Positions 1-11,535 of a stretch of DNA of 64,000 nt are shown in pieces. The notes under the pieces were generated by a model. That model was not told the DNA's origin. It did no database searches and saw nothing but the letters and a program-made list of their open reading frames with translations. The stretch covers positions 7,638,501 to 7,702,500 of the forward strand of contig CM072341.1 of NCBI GenBank assembly GCA_036874045.1. The letters are read 5' to 3'. Position numbers and translations under genes: made by a program. The stretch comes from Cymodocea nodosa. Its lineage: Eukaryota; Streptophyta; Magnoliopsida; Alismatales; Cymodoceaceae. Numbering within the stretch: the stretch's first letter is position 1; every line of letters starts with the position of its first letter.

Positions 1-939
1 GATCTCCTCTTCAGCATACAGGCATCAACCCGAAGCCAAGGCTAAAAGCTTTACGATCTCCTGAAATATGAGTCAGCGCTTGGTGAAAATGTCTTCCCTT
101 CCCGCGACACGATCACTCCTCATGGTTGTCAGGCACTATGTTTGGCTCGGAATCGACCCGACATCAGGCAAGTATCCTCACAGACCTCCGATGATTGGTG
201 ATTATGGTGGTGATACGATGGTTGGTGTGATACTTCAGAGAATCGCTAATACTATCTGTAGAAAGCTCGGTGCTCCTCCTCTGTATACACTGGCCGTCCA
301 TCGATCACCCTTTCTTCTTTTTTTCTTCTTTTCTTTTATATTTCTTCAGTAGTAACTACTTCTGCTTGAATGATCGGTTGGATTTCCTTCCTTTAGATCA
401 ACGGCGATGCTTCCTTCTCCATGCATGATTGAATTCCTGTGTGATACGTGCAAACGTGGTTTTTCCTTCCAACTGTCTGTTCCTGCAACCGCTACAATGG
501 CATTTTGGAAAATAACTATAAAATACATGCAATAAAGAAATAAGCCGCTAACCTAACGTGTTACCTTAGTGTATATTCATGTAACTCAACGCATATAGTT
601 ATGCTAACTTAACGAGTTATAACTTAAGTAAATCTACTAGCTCTCGACACGTGTCAACAGCAGTTTAAACATAAAATAACATTTCAGAGAGTTACAGGTA
701 TAACTATCCGATGCTCAGATGTATTTTCAGATACTTAAAAATTTCACAGCCTGCAATTTACCGACAGTTTATAAATGTACTAAATTAACATTAATTCCCC
801 AAAATTAAGCAGATTCTTCAATTAAAGCATATAACAGTGCAATTATAACATAATGGCTTAATTCTCATATGATAAGCTAAATATTATGCAAGTAACCATC
901 ATTTAACCGTTAATAATATGCACTTTTTCATTCTAAACA
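1..939 (-). repeat. Family C (Athila-like) LTR, left edge outside window (C0)
   Basis: The sequence is collinear with the inner and right part of the LTR at 40961-43020 and ends in the family terminus ATTCTAAACA at 939. The bases after 939 are not the purine tract that would precede a 3' LTR. This is therefore either a solo LTR or the 5' LTR of a minus-strand element lying to the left of the window. Its right flank is another copy of the same LTR, so it appears inserted into C1's LTR. Positions 1-540 are the GC-richer leader part of the LTR, which also recurs at 41810-42310, 48545-49075 and 62940-63450. Confidence 0.8.
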
Positions 940-2664
940 CGTATAGTTATGCTAACTTAACAAGTTAAACATATGTAGCTCACGTGACATACTAAAGCAT
1001 TTAATTTCAACACATACATGATGTAGGATCGTCTGTATCACAAGAGGGGGGGTGAATTGTGTCTTTAGTAATTAAATACTAGTGGATAAAACAAGAGCAC
1101 AAAACACTTGTAAATGAAATTCTATTCTTTTATTTCAAGACAGAATTTACAATATCCTTTCAGCAATCCCTTCTTGACAGTTTTGATATAGTAATGTTCG
1201 ATATACAATTCAAATAGGAAAACAAAGCTCTTATTCAAAACTAATTTTGAATTGTATATAACCTGATCTTTATGCACACATCTTCTTTCTTTCTCTTTGC
1301 TCAGCTTCTATATCTCTTCTTCTCCAGTTGTTGAATTTCCAGACTTCTTATGTTTGCAGCTTATTTTCTGAAATTGCTTGGAATTTCGAACTTCTTCTGA
1401 TGTTGGAGAATTTTTTAGAATATGAATATCCAAACTTATTTTCAGTTACGGATCCGGATTAAATATCCAGACTTGGTTTTTGAGATTGAGATCCTCTTTT
1501 TGTAATGTAGCTCATACTTTCTATTTGTAATCGAACTCTATTGTCTTTCACCTTCAGTATATTCATCCACTTGATCCACAATCCATTATCCATAATCCAC
1601 GTACTAATTTTCTCTTTAATCCAAATTACTTTCTATTTAAATTTCCACTTTCTTCACTGACAATCTTAGTTTCCATGATCTTCACTCGTAGATTCACCGA
1701 AATTTTATCTTCCTAGAGTCTTGTAGAATATCTTCTAAGTCTTCGATTTAGTCGAACATTTATCCTTTAACTCCTGTCAAAACTCGAACACTTATCCTTT
1801 AACTCTTCGAGTTCTTGCACCTGCAAAACACGTGACTAAACAAGGAAACTTATCTGTTCGTTAGTCCTTTTACAAAACTCGAACAGTTATCTATCCATGC
1901 GTATAAAAACTCGAACAGTTATCTAACTATTCGATTTTTCATTACCGAACGCACATGGAAAACAAGTGACAACTTAAAACATTAAAAACACACATGCGGA
2001 TAACTTAACTATACGAGTTTTTAACATAAAGTATTCGACAAAAATGAAACGTTAACTATTCGAAAGTTTTAACTATTGCAAATCTAGCTCTTCGAAAATC
2101 TTTAATTTATCTGACATAAAAATGAAACTTTCTGATAATCTGTTAACTATTATACTTAGAGAAATATTATGTAGACTTATTTAAATATGATAATAAAGCA
2201 TACATCATCAAAATTAAATACTTAACACATGATTCTAACTTAACGAGTTCAGATATTTCAAATACTTACGAACCTAACTATCCGATGCTCAAATGCATTT
2301 CAGATAGTTACCAGATAACTTACCGAAAATTCACTTAAGTCATGTATTACGGTTTCAACACGTGTACTCTAAGAAATAATAAAATATTCTTTTAACGTTT
2401 AAAACATAACTGTCCGATATATAAAATTAACTCTCTAAAATAATAGAAATTTCATATACTTAAAAATTTCATAGCCTGTAATTCATTGATAGTTCCAAAA
2501 ATGTACTTAATTAACATTAATTTCCTGAAATTATGAGATTCTTTCATTAAAGCATATAACAGTGTAATTATAACATAATGGCTTAATTCTCATATGATAA
2601 ACTAAATATTATGCAAATAACTATCATTTATTCGTTAATATTATGCACTTTTTCATTCTAAATA
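940..2664 (-). repeat. C1 3' LTR, interrupted by a solo A LTR
   Basis: It matches the plus-strand LTR of C2 (40426-40960) read in reverse. It ends at 2664 with ATTCTAAATA, directly followed by a purine tract on the minus strand (2665-2680), as expected of a 3' LTR. The insert 1022-2227 belongs to family A. The left limit at 940 is where LTR C0 begins. The C2 LTR is also interrupted only about 20 bases from the corresponding point. Confidence 0.75.
1022..2227 (-). repeat. Solo LTR of copia family A with target-site duplication
   Basis: The LTR runs from TGTAGGATCGTCTG to the end CTTAACA and matches the LTRs of element A (11536-12822, 24748-25991) throughout. It is flanked on both sides by the 5-bp duplication CATGA (1017-1021 and 2228-2232), and the C1 LTR continues on either side. 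No internal element sequence remains, so this is a classic solo LTR left by recombination between two LTRs. At 1206 bp it is slightly shorter than its relatives, partly because it has a single copy of the 32-bp unit that varies in this family. Confidence 0.93.
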
Positions 2665-4322
2665 CTTCCCTCATACTTAAATTTTGCTAGTCCTTTAGCA
2701 AACTAAGATCTAACTAGTTGGTCTTTCTAAAGTGCTAAAATTAATTCTTCATTTTTTTTCCTTTAGACTACATAAATTAGAGTACTATGAAGATATTCTG
2801 TATTTTTCAGTAATATATTTTAACATTGTTTTCTCCTCTTCAACGTGCAAATATATTTAAAACATATTAAATTACATGTAAAATATATTAGCATCACATA
2901 GGTGGTAATTATATTATCATTTTTTTCTTTTCAAACATCTACTATCCTGAATTTTTGAATATGATTTCCAGAATAAATTTCAACTACATACAAATCAAAA
3001 TACAATCCAACTCAATGTGATTAAAACAAGTAGAATAATGAATTGTATCTCAAATAAACAACTTCAAAAGTTTATTCTAGATTCATACTTCAATAATCTT
3101 AGATAATAGAAAATATACTTGATTCAAAAGATTTCTGTATTTCACAAAACACTTTTATCTTTTCAGAATAGTATATGCATATTTGTACTTTAAAAGTTAA
3201 TTTAAAAAGCTTGAATCATATAAGAGCTTTCTAATATACTCATGCATTGAGTTTTCAGTTAATAATCCTAGATCTGATCAAGATCTTAGGTTACCAGATT
3301 TAAAGAGTCCTTTTTCAGGTCAACAATCCTCACATACCTATCTACTCAAGTACAAAAGGCTTGTGATCAAACAAGTCAATAAACTCTCAAAGTTTTTCTC
3401 TTTTTTTCTTCTTTTCTTTCTTTTCAACACAATATATATATGTATTTCATGAATACAGATGCAATAAAACACAAATCTCATATAATCCTACTTCTATTAT
3501 TTACTGAAAATATAAATCCATATCAATAAGCTTATACTTTTTATGTAGTTTAATAAGATTTACACATAAATCATTCTACAAGTTTAATCAATCAAATTAA
3601 ATGTATCATTGATCATATGTATTTCATTTAATCTAAAAATCAGCATTTCAGCTCTTTCAAGATTTCAAATCATTTATTAAGTTTCAGTTAATCATTCTAT
3701 TTTCTTTTTAAAATCGTGAAACTATTAAACTCATAAAATTCAACAAAAACATAAGATACTATATCCAGATTTGTATTAATAGTAAAATTTGTAGCATCTT
3801 ATATAAGATTCTAAATATAACATTCATGCAATTACAATTCTTAAAAATTTGACAATCTCAATTATCAAATAGTTACAGCAAATTCATAAAAAAAAATTTA
3901 ATTTTCAGTTTCCACAAAAATTTGCAGTATCATTCTAATTCCTCTAATTAAAAAAGTTACTTGGCTTTTAATCTAATTACCTCCCCCCATACCTATATTT
4001 TGCATTGTCCTCAATGTAAAAGATTTTACAGTAAATACAATAATTTTTAGCAAGCATGAATATTATTTCATTGACTTAGCACATAACTCAACAAATTTAA
4101 TTCGTTGAGTTAATGAATAACTTCATGAACTAAGTTTGAATGTAAATTCAGGATAAGTAATCAATTACATACCTTGTTCTTTTGTATCTCCTTTAATATC
4201 CTTCAACTTTTGATTCTGAAAAACTTTTCATTCACAAATAAAAGCAAAATATATAACAAATTAACATTTAACAACAAAAAATATATTGTTAAATCAGTGT
4301 CTTGTGTGGAATCCAGGCTCCT
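2665..4322 (-). other. C1 3' noncoding region with terminal and internal purine tracts
   Basis: No coding sequence is seen. The region begins with the minus-strand purine tract next to the LTR (2665-2680). A second, similar purine tract lies at about 3979-3997, beside the motif for TTTTGCATTGTCCTC. The block between the two tracts (about 2800-3980) is collinear with 43036-44335 in C3 and 39060-40400 (inverted) in C2. It is also clearly related to 9205-10180 inside copia B1. The region is AT-rich with C/T runs. The F-box part of C1 begins further right, beyond the B1 insertion at 4323. Confidence 0.7.
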
Positions 4323-5914
4323 TGTAGGATTGTATGGCTACACAAGAGGGGGGTGAATTGTGTTTTTCAATATTTTCGAATATAATTGAAACTTTAAAAC
4401 TCAAAAAAAGTCGAGACATTATTTTCATAAAATCATTTTTATTCAAGGTTTCAATTACAATATACAATTCAATTCTCCTCAGAAATTGTAAATGCAATTA
4501 TATCTTGATACCATGTATCATCTAAACAATTTCATAACTATAAATAGAGAAAATTAATTTGCAGAATTTAAAAGATTTCTCCCTGTTTGAGATCTTTTTT
4601 TTTCTTCTTCTTCTTCTTTTTTCTTCTTCAGCAATTCTTCAATGACGAATATCTTGTCTTTTTATGCTTCACTGAATTTGCTTTCTTCTGATACTTCAAA
4701 TCTTCAGTAACGTAAATCTTACCTTTTTATGCTTCACTGAATTTTCTTCCACCTGAGAGATTTTCCCCGAAGAGTGTTTATGATCCTTGAAAAGATTTTT
4801 CTTTTGGTGTGTACGGATAGTTTGATCCCTAAAAAGATTTTTCATTTGATGTGTAGGGATAGTTTGATCAACGAGAACTTTATGTCTTTTATACTGTATG
4901 TTAATTTCATGCATATCCTCCATGTTTAATCACTACCAATTTTCCACTTCTTCACGTCTTTTCTTTTTCCTTCATCGAAATACACACATTCTGACCCACG
5001 TTTACATTTCAAATTTTCTTTAATCATCAATCTTGGATCTCTGAAAAATTTCCTGCAAAATAAACTTTCTCTTCCAAAATTTTTCATCGTGTAATAAGAA
5101 GTCGTTACTTTAATGTTAACTAAACGAGTAACACAAGTAGATATTAACTTAATGTTTCTAACTTAACGAGTTCCTCATGTGTCATTTCACGTGACAAGTA
5201 CTGTAGCTAATTCAACGAACTATTTCCATGGTGTTACGATAACTCAACGAACAATCTCCGTTGTGTTACAGATAACTCAACGAACCAGTAATAAACAAAT
5301 GTTTTTATAATAAGAATTTTACCACGTGCAAAAATAACAACTTAAGTTTATAACACTAACCTAACGCATTGCCTTAGTGTTCAATATAGCAACTCAACGC
5401 GTTTAGTTATGTTAACTTAACGAGTTAAACATGTGCACCTCACGTGATACAATATAACATTCATAACTTATAATTTCACTACGTGTATGACACTAACTTA
5501 ACGAGTTTGTCTCTTCTTTTACTCACTAACTCGACGAGTTCTCACGTGACCTATTTTAACCTTTAAGCCTCTAACTCAACGAGTTCTCACGTGACCTCTA
5601 TATAAATAACACTCTAACTTAACGAGTTGTCTAAACGTGCACTGTTCATGATATAGAAGATATAACTTTAAAACATATCTTACTTTTCAATAAAAAACAC
5701 ACGTTAACTTAATGTTTAGTTACATGAGAAATTAATACAATGAAACGATTAGTTATTTAATAGTATAATTTCAAATCCAATACAGACAAATATTTATATT
5801 AGTAAGTTTTTTCTGTATTAATTGATGTTTTTAATTTCTTTTCACAAGCAATAGTAATTGAGCAAATATGATTATTTTCATTCAGCACACATCATCAAAA
5901 CAAAATACTCAACA
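4323..5914 (-). repeat. B1 3' LTR
   Basis: It is 1592 bp, starting TGTAGGATTGTATGG and ending ATACTCAACA on the plus strand, next to the purine tract at 5915. It shares the CACCCCCCTCTTGTG-type U5 end with family A and is dense in ACGTG and AACTNAACGAGTT motifs. Confidence 0.93.
4781..4864. repeat. 42-bp tandem duplication inside the B LTR
   Basis: Two adjacent diverged copies (4781-4822 and 4823-4864) each begin TGATCC and contain AAAGATTTTTC. The same pair is recognisable in the 5' LTR near 30553-30640, so it predates this insertion and is a family feature. Confidence 0.75.
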
Positions 5915-5936
5915 ATCTCCCCCTTTTGATGATGAC
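5915..5936 (-). other. B1 polypurine tract
   Basis: Read on the minus strand this is GATGATGAC-related sequence followed by AAAAGGGGGAGAT, immediately before the 3' LTR. This is the plus-strand primer site for reverse transcription. The combination of a GATGATG motif and a G-run is characteristic of SIRE/Maximus copia elements. Confidence 0.85.
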
Positions 5937-6418
5937 AAAACCATATTAAATCAATTATGAAATATGTTTAACTCAACAAAGTACCTTCGTTGGGTTAACT
6001 TTTAATTCAACAAACAAGTTTGTTGACTTAAGTTCACTTAAGCTTATTTCTATTGTTTGTGTAAAAATCACTCTCAGAAATAAAACTTTCAGATGTCAAT
6101 AATTATATAAGTATCATTTCTCTCCCTTTCATTATATAATCATCTGTCAAATTACAATAACCATTTAAATATCATCTCCCTTTATAATATATGCAATTAA
6201 AATCGTAATCATCTTTTTATAACATTTCTCCTCCTTTTTATCATTAATGAAAAAGATAATTATAGATAATATATATAGTAAGAGATATATATTTACAACA
6301 ATGCTTTCTATAAACAATAATAAGAATTGTAAACATTTACAGAAAAATGTATTGTTTAATGAATCAAACAATGAATACAAATATTACATTTTATATTCAG
6401 AAACAAGCAAATAAACAG
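5937..6418. other. B1 noncoding stretch between aORF and polypurine tract
   Basis: AT-rich 3' untranslated part of B1. I see no ORF or motif of note beyond short C/T and TA runs. Confidence 0.6.
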
Positions 6419-8704
6419 TTAACGGCCCCTCTTAAGTATATCACTTATAGCATTACATATTTTATCTCCTACATGCCTAATATCATTTCTGATGTCGTTA
6501 AGCACTACATCTAAGTCAAGAGGTTTGGGTTTGCTATTCTGCGTGAATTGAATAACTTTGTTGTGGTTGTATATGTTTTGTACAATCAAGTTGTTGTCGT
6601 TGTTGTTGTTGAGGTTTATGCATGGCCTAGAATTTTTGCAAATCTTTGACACTAAAAGCTCTCATGCCTTTACTTTCAGAGGGCCAGTTGGATAAATTCA
6701 ATTGGCTTGCAATGAGTCTACAGACAGCATCACCATAAAATAATTTGAACTCATATGCTGTAGTTGAAAAGTGAAAACATCAAACCAATTGATTTGAATT
6801 CTATTCAGCAAACTATAAGTTGCATATAAACAACTTCTATTGACTTCCAAATTGTGTCCAACTCTCTGAAATAAATTTGCATGCAATATATTTGCAATGA
6901 ACCTTGCCTCTACATTTAGATTTTCCATTAATCTCATTTCAGAATATACATCTGGAATTTTTGATAAAGACTGAATGTTCCATTCTAGTTGTTTAATCAT
7001 GTCAAATCTATTAGTTACAACAACACCTTCATTCCTCAATCCCAAAACTTCAAAAATTAATTCAGGAGACAATATGAACTCCTGTTGATTTATTTAAGTT
7101 TTCAGAAAATTTCTATTCTTGACCAAATTGCTATAAAAAGCTGCAATAAATTCTGTGTATTGTTTCCATTTCGTTCCAACTAGCAAGAATTGAATGAGTC
7201 CTTGATACTCAAATAGATCTCTTATTGCCATCAAATTTCTGAATTTCATTGGTCGAGCATGTAGAATCTGACATGTAATCAGATTATTGTATTTCTACAA
7301 TGCTTCCTCAGATCTAAAATGAATTGAATTACCTTAAATTTGTAATATTGTACACAAAGAAGGTGATACCTGAAGCCGTGATTCAAAGTTTATTTCATCT
7401 TCAGGAATCTCTTCTTCAAAATGAATGTCATGTTGTTCCTTTGGAAAAATATTTTCTTGAAACTGCTTAGGTAAGCTTGATTCTTCAGCTTCAACATTGT
7501 AAGGAACATCTTCATTAAGCTCAACATTCATTGGATCAGTCTCTATAGAATGATCAGAGTTCAATTTTTCCACAAATTCTACAGTCGGTGTATCTATCTG
7601 TAATTATTTATTTTGTTCAACAGATATTTCCATCAATACATGCTGTGAATTCTGAGACTCTACTTCTATAGATTTTGAAAAAGGCTAGTTAACTTTTAGC
7701 TCTTCTGGAGTCTTAACATTTTCAATATCTACTACTCTAGATAATTCAGCTTGTGAACTAGTTACTGCCTCAACATTGTCAATTATATCTACAATAACTT
7801 ATTCAATGTTAGGTGCTTGATGCTCTGATTTTTAAATTTTTGCATCATAAGGACTTGAACTAATAGAAAAACTTGAGCTCATATTTGACTTGTATTTCTT
7901 CTCAAGTTTTCTAGCAAGAGAAAATAAAGTCTCATTATCATCAGTTTCAGTATGCTCAGAACTAATGAGTTTATCAGATGCACAAAAAGGTACAATGTCT
8001 AGACATACACCATCCTTTGGAAATAAATTTTCATCTGATTTTTCTTTTTCAATAGACTTTATCTTTGAAGACATAATTTTTCTGACTTTCCTTCTATTAT
8101 AAAATTTATGTTTCTCCTCTTCAAGTATTGCTGTTTTCTTTTCAAATTGCTCCATAAAAGTTTTCTGCTTTAATTCTTCAAAAGCACTTTCTATAGCTAT
8201 AGCCTTTCGAAGATTGTCAACTTTTCTTTTATCTACAGCAATATGTGATTCTACTTGTTTTGAATATAAAGGAGTAGGGATAGTTGATTCATGTTCTTCC
8301 TCAAATGCATGTAGTCTTGTACCGTTTATTGGTATTTGAGGAGTTCTAGTTAAAGTACCTACACCTTTTTCCAAATATTTTGCATACTGCTCGAAAAATG
8401 CAATCTCAACACATTTCATTCTGTATTCTCTATCAAATTTACTACGAATACCCATGTATGTAATATTTTCATCAATAATTTGAAGCTCTTGTCTAACTTC
8501 ATCTAGTATACCTTGAGGAAAGAAGTAATCTCTATAAATTTCTGCTAACCTTTTGACCACTCGAAATATTTTCTTGAACCAAGTGTGTGGAACTTCATCA
8601 TTCTCTATTTCTTTTCCTTTAGTATCTTCTCTACTTTTGCCTTTTCCTCTGCCACGACCTTTGTAGAACTTGGAGACCATTGTCGTAAGTTGTAACAGCA
8701 ACAA
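6419..8704 (-). pseudogene. aORF of B1: env-position third ORF, putative plant transposon protein type
   Basis: A coding region of about 760 codons lies downstream of pol, in the position of the env-like ORF of SIRE elements. The start is a basic, Gly/Arg/Lys-rich stretch (KGRGRGKGKS, just after a Met near 8680) that looks like a nuclear or nucleic-acid-binding tail. Then comes a charged region with coiled-coil character (HKFYNRRKVRKIM), an acidic linker, and a conserved middle domain (about 6698-7240: PELIFEVLGLRNEG, RFIANILHANLFQRVGH, LYATYSLLNRIQINWFD). It ends in a hydrophobic C-terminal helix. The middle domain resembles the Pfam 'putative plant transposon protein' family as I remember it, and I see no signal peptide. 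Related regions are at 13167-15731 and 50514-52586. It is broken, with about five interruptions. The function is unknown, and envelope function is not supported by the sequence. Confidence 0.7.
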
Positions 8705-10275
8705 GCGGGAAATATTTTCTTGACAGAGTTTACGGATAACCTAAGTGCTCGTGTAATAAGTGTTTAAATAGGATTTTTAGGTGACTAACTCGATGTGTAT
8801 AAGTCGGTTTTAGATTTCAAAAGAGTATTGAATAAAGTTTATTCAATCAAGGTACTTGAAATATTCAAGTATAACTCGTTGAGTTAACTAACCTAACGAG
8901 TAAAACACTATCTAGAGGTAGTTTTACACGTTACCTTATCTAACATAACGTCCAGTTAGTACACTTAAAACAATTTTCAGATGCTTCCAACTGAAATGTT
9001 CTGAACACATCACACAAGCTATACCTTAACATTTATAACATTATCTTGAGAACATTGTAAACTATTCTAACATTCCTATCCTTTGAATCTTAAATAGTTT
9101 GTTTATCTTTTTAAATTATTTCATCAAGCTTGTAAGAGGACATTAATTCAGATTAACCAAGATTTATATTCTGAATTATATTAATCTGTTTTGGACATTG
9201 TTAATCCTCCCCCTACAAATATACTTCATATATATTCAATAACATACAAAATATACTTGTATAACAATAGATGTTAAGTATAACTATACTTTTAAATTTT
9301 CTTTTCAGAAACTTTCGTTATTCTGACTTTATCAAAAATGATTTCCAGAATCAATTCCTATTGTATATGAATCAAAACATAACTTTGAACTCAATATGAT
9401 TAATTCAAGGAGAATAAAAGAATATATTTCAAATAAACATTTTCAAAAGTACTAATGTTGATTCAATAACTTAGTAGTCATATTGGTAGAAACTATATTG
9501 GATTCAAAGATATCTATAATTAATGAAACAACTTTTTCTTTTCAAAACAGTAATTATTGATAATTTTCTTTAAAAGTTAGTTTGAAAAGGTTGAATCATA
9601 CAAGAGCTTTCTAATGTACCTGTGTAATGAGCTTTCAATCAACAATCTCAGATCTAATCAGGACCTTAGGTTGCCAGATTTAAAGAATCCTTTTTCAAGA
9701 CAACAATCCTTACATACCTATCTGCTCAAGTACAAAAGGCTCGTGATCAAACTGATCAATAAACTCTCAAAGATTTTCACTTTGTAAGCACTTTTCATTT
9801 TAAGCACAGTATATATGTATTCCATTAATAGAGACGCAATAAAACACAAATCTAATACAATTTTTACTTCTATGATTGTAGTGAGAATATGAATCAGTTT
9901 CAATAAGCTTATACTTTTGATTAACAGTTTAAGATGAGTTACATATAACTTATTCTACAAGTTTAATCAATTAAGTCAAATTTATGCATGATCATATGCA
10001 CTTTCCTTGATTCAAAGAAAACACTTAATCAAAATTTCAGAATGTCAAAAGTATTTAATGATTTTCATTTACACTTCCACTTAAAATCGTAAAAACCATT
10101 AAAATTGATAAACTACTTAAAATCAATAAGATACTACTATGATTTTACAATAAATACATAGTATCTTAAGCAGCAGTTTAGATATTACTTTAGATATTTA
10201 TGATAAGTATATAATATCTATGAGGTGAACAACATCATCAATACTATTTATCTTTTTATGTCGAGTTTAAGCATT
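8705..10275 (-). other. B1 noncoding block between pol and aORF, shared with family C
   Basis: No coding sequence. From about 9205 to 10180 it is collinear with the 3' noncoding region of the Athila-like elements (about 2880-3810 in C1, 43160-44160 in C3). Matching landmarks include CAAGAGCTTTCTAATGTAC, AGATCTAATCAGGACCTTAG, CTCAAGTACAAAAGGCT and AAAATCGTAAAAAC. A minus-strand purine tract at about 9205-9217 (CCTCCCCCTAC on the plus strand) sits at its left end. It is followed leftwards by 8705-9200, which carries AACTCGTTGAGTTA and AACCTAACGAG motifs like those of the LTRs. It lies directly upstream of the aORF in sense direction. Confidence 0.75.
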
Positions 10276-11535
10276 TTACACATCACATAGCCTATAAATA
10301 CCCAAATTTAATCTAATGTTGTAGAATGTATTTTCGTCTAGAGGTTTTGTAAATATATCAGCTAATTGATTTTTACTAGACACAAATTCTAATTTAATTT
10401 TTCCTTTAATTATGTTATCTCTTAGAAAATGATGTCTAACCTCTATATGTTTTGCTCTAGAATGTAATACAGGATTTTTGGAAAGATTTATTGTAGAACT
10501 ACTGTCACAATAAATCTTAGTTGAATCATAAGATAATCCAAAATCTTCTAAAGCTTGCCTTATCCATAGAATCTGAGTGCAACACAATGCAACAGCAACA
10601 TATTCAGCTTCGATAGTAGAAAGTGCTACATAGTTTTGCTTTTTACTAAACCATGACACCAAATTATTTCCCAATAATTGACATGTGTCACTAGTACTCT
10701 TCCTATCAGATTTAGATCCTACATAATCAACATCAATATATCCTATAAGATCTATTGAACTATCCTTAGAATAATACAGTCTGAAATGTTTAGTTCCTTG
10801 TATATATCTAAATATTCTTTTAACTACAATTGAGTGTGATTCTTTAGGATTAGATTGAAATCTAACACAAACACACACAGCAAACATAATATCAAGTCTA
10901 CTAGTAGTTAATAAAGTAAAGAACCAATCATACTTCTGTATTTTCTTTGATCTATTGATTTTTCTATGTCATCAATATCTAACTTTAACGAAGTACTCAT
11001 AGGAGTTCCTCGAATCCTTGTATCATTAAAATTAAATTTCTTAAGCATTTCATCTGCATATTTTTCCTGATTTAAAAATATACCTTTATCCATTTGCTTA
11101 ATTTGAAGTCCTAGAAAATATGAAAGTTCTCCTATCATACTCATTTCAAACTGATTAGTCATCTCTTCTGAGAATATTTTTATCAGCTTATTAGAGGATG
11201 CTCCAAAGATTATATCATCCACGTATATTTGAACAACAATCTGATCTTTACCATCTCTCTCGATAAATAGAGTATGATCCACTTTTCCCATGATATAGCC
11301 TTTTTCTATTAAAAAAGTAGATAATCTTTCATACCATGATCTAAGTGCTTACTTCAAACCATATAAGGCTTTCTTCAATTTATACACAAAGTCAGGATTT
11401 TTAATATCTTCAAATCCTGGTGGTTGTTTTACATAGACTTCTTCATTAGTTAAACCATTTAGAAATGCACTCTTTACATCCATTTGATATAATTTAAAAT
11501 CCATATAACAAGCATAGGCCAATAATATTCTAATA
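10276..11535 (-). pseudogene. B1 reverse transcriptase (part) and RNase H
   Basis: In sense order the recognisable copia pol parts are: an RT N-terminal piece ([34 protein letters not shown], 11349-11555); the RT palm with the catalytic YVDDI box and ELSYFLGLQI (10908-11291); and RNase H with ADxxGxxxxRKSTS-like sequence, the invariant EAEYVA, and the copia signature HIEVRHHFLRD followed by ADIFTKPL (10276-10887). This enzyme copies element RNA into DNA and degrades the RNA strand. The remaining pol parts lie at 25997-27850, separated by the insertion of element A. Broken at several places. Confidence 0.9.

Noticed and set aside
4174-4525. Several ORFs of about 60 codons around 4174-4525 on both strands.
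   Set aside because: They cross the boundary between C1 and the B1 LTR or lie within the LTR U5, so they cannot be genes in their own right.
4696-4923. 75-codon minus-strand ORF in the B LTR, also open at 30467-30694.
   Set aside because: It is built from the 42-bp tandem duplication, is not open in B2, and starts upstream of the TATA box. It is most likely chance conservation through LTR identity.
6419-8704. The third ORF as a viral envelope gene.
   Set aside because: I see no signal peptide, transmembrane anchor, fusion peptide or cysteine pattern, and the protein starts with a basic low-complexity tail. Only the position is env-like.
8705-10275. The C-like stretch in B1 as a separate gypsy insertion.
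   Set aside because: It has no LTR terminus, primer site or target duplication at its edges, and element A has a corresponding block in the same place. It therefore looks like part of the copia element.
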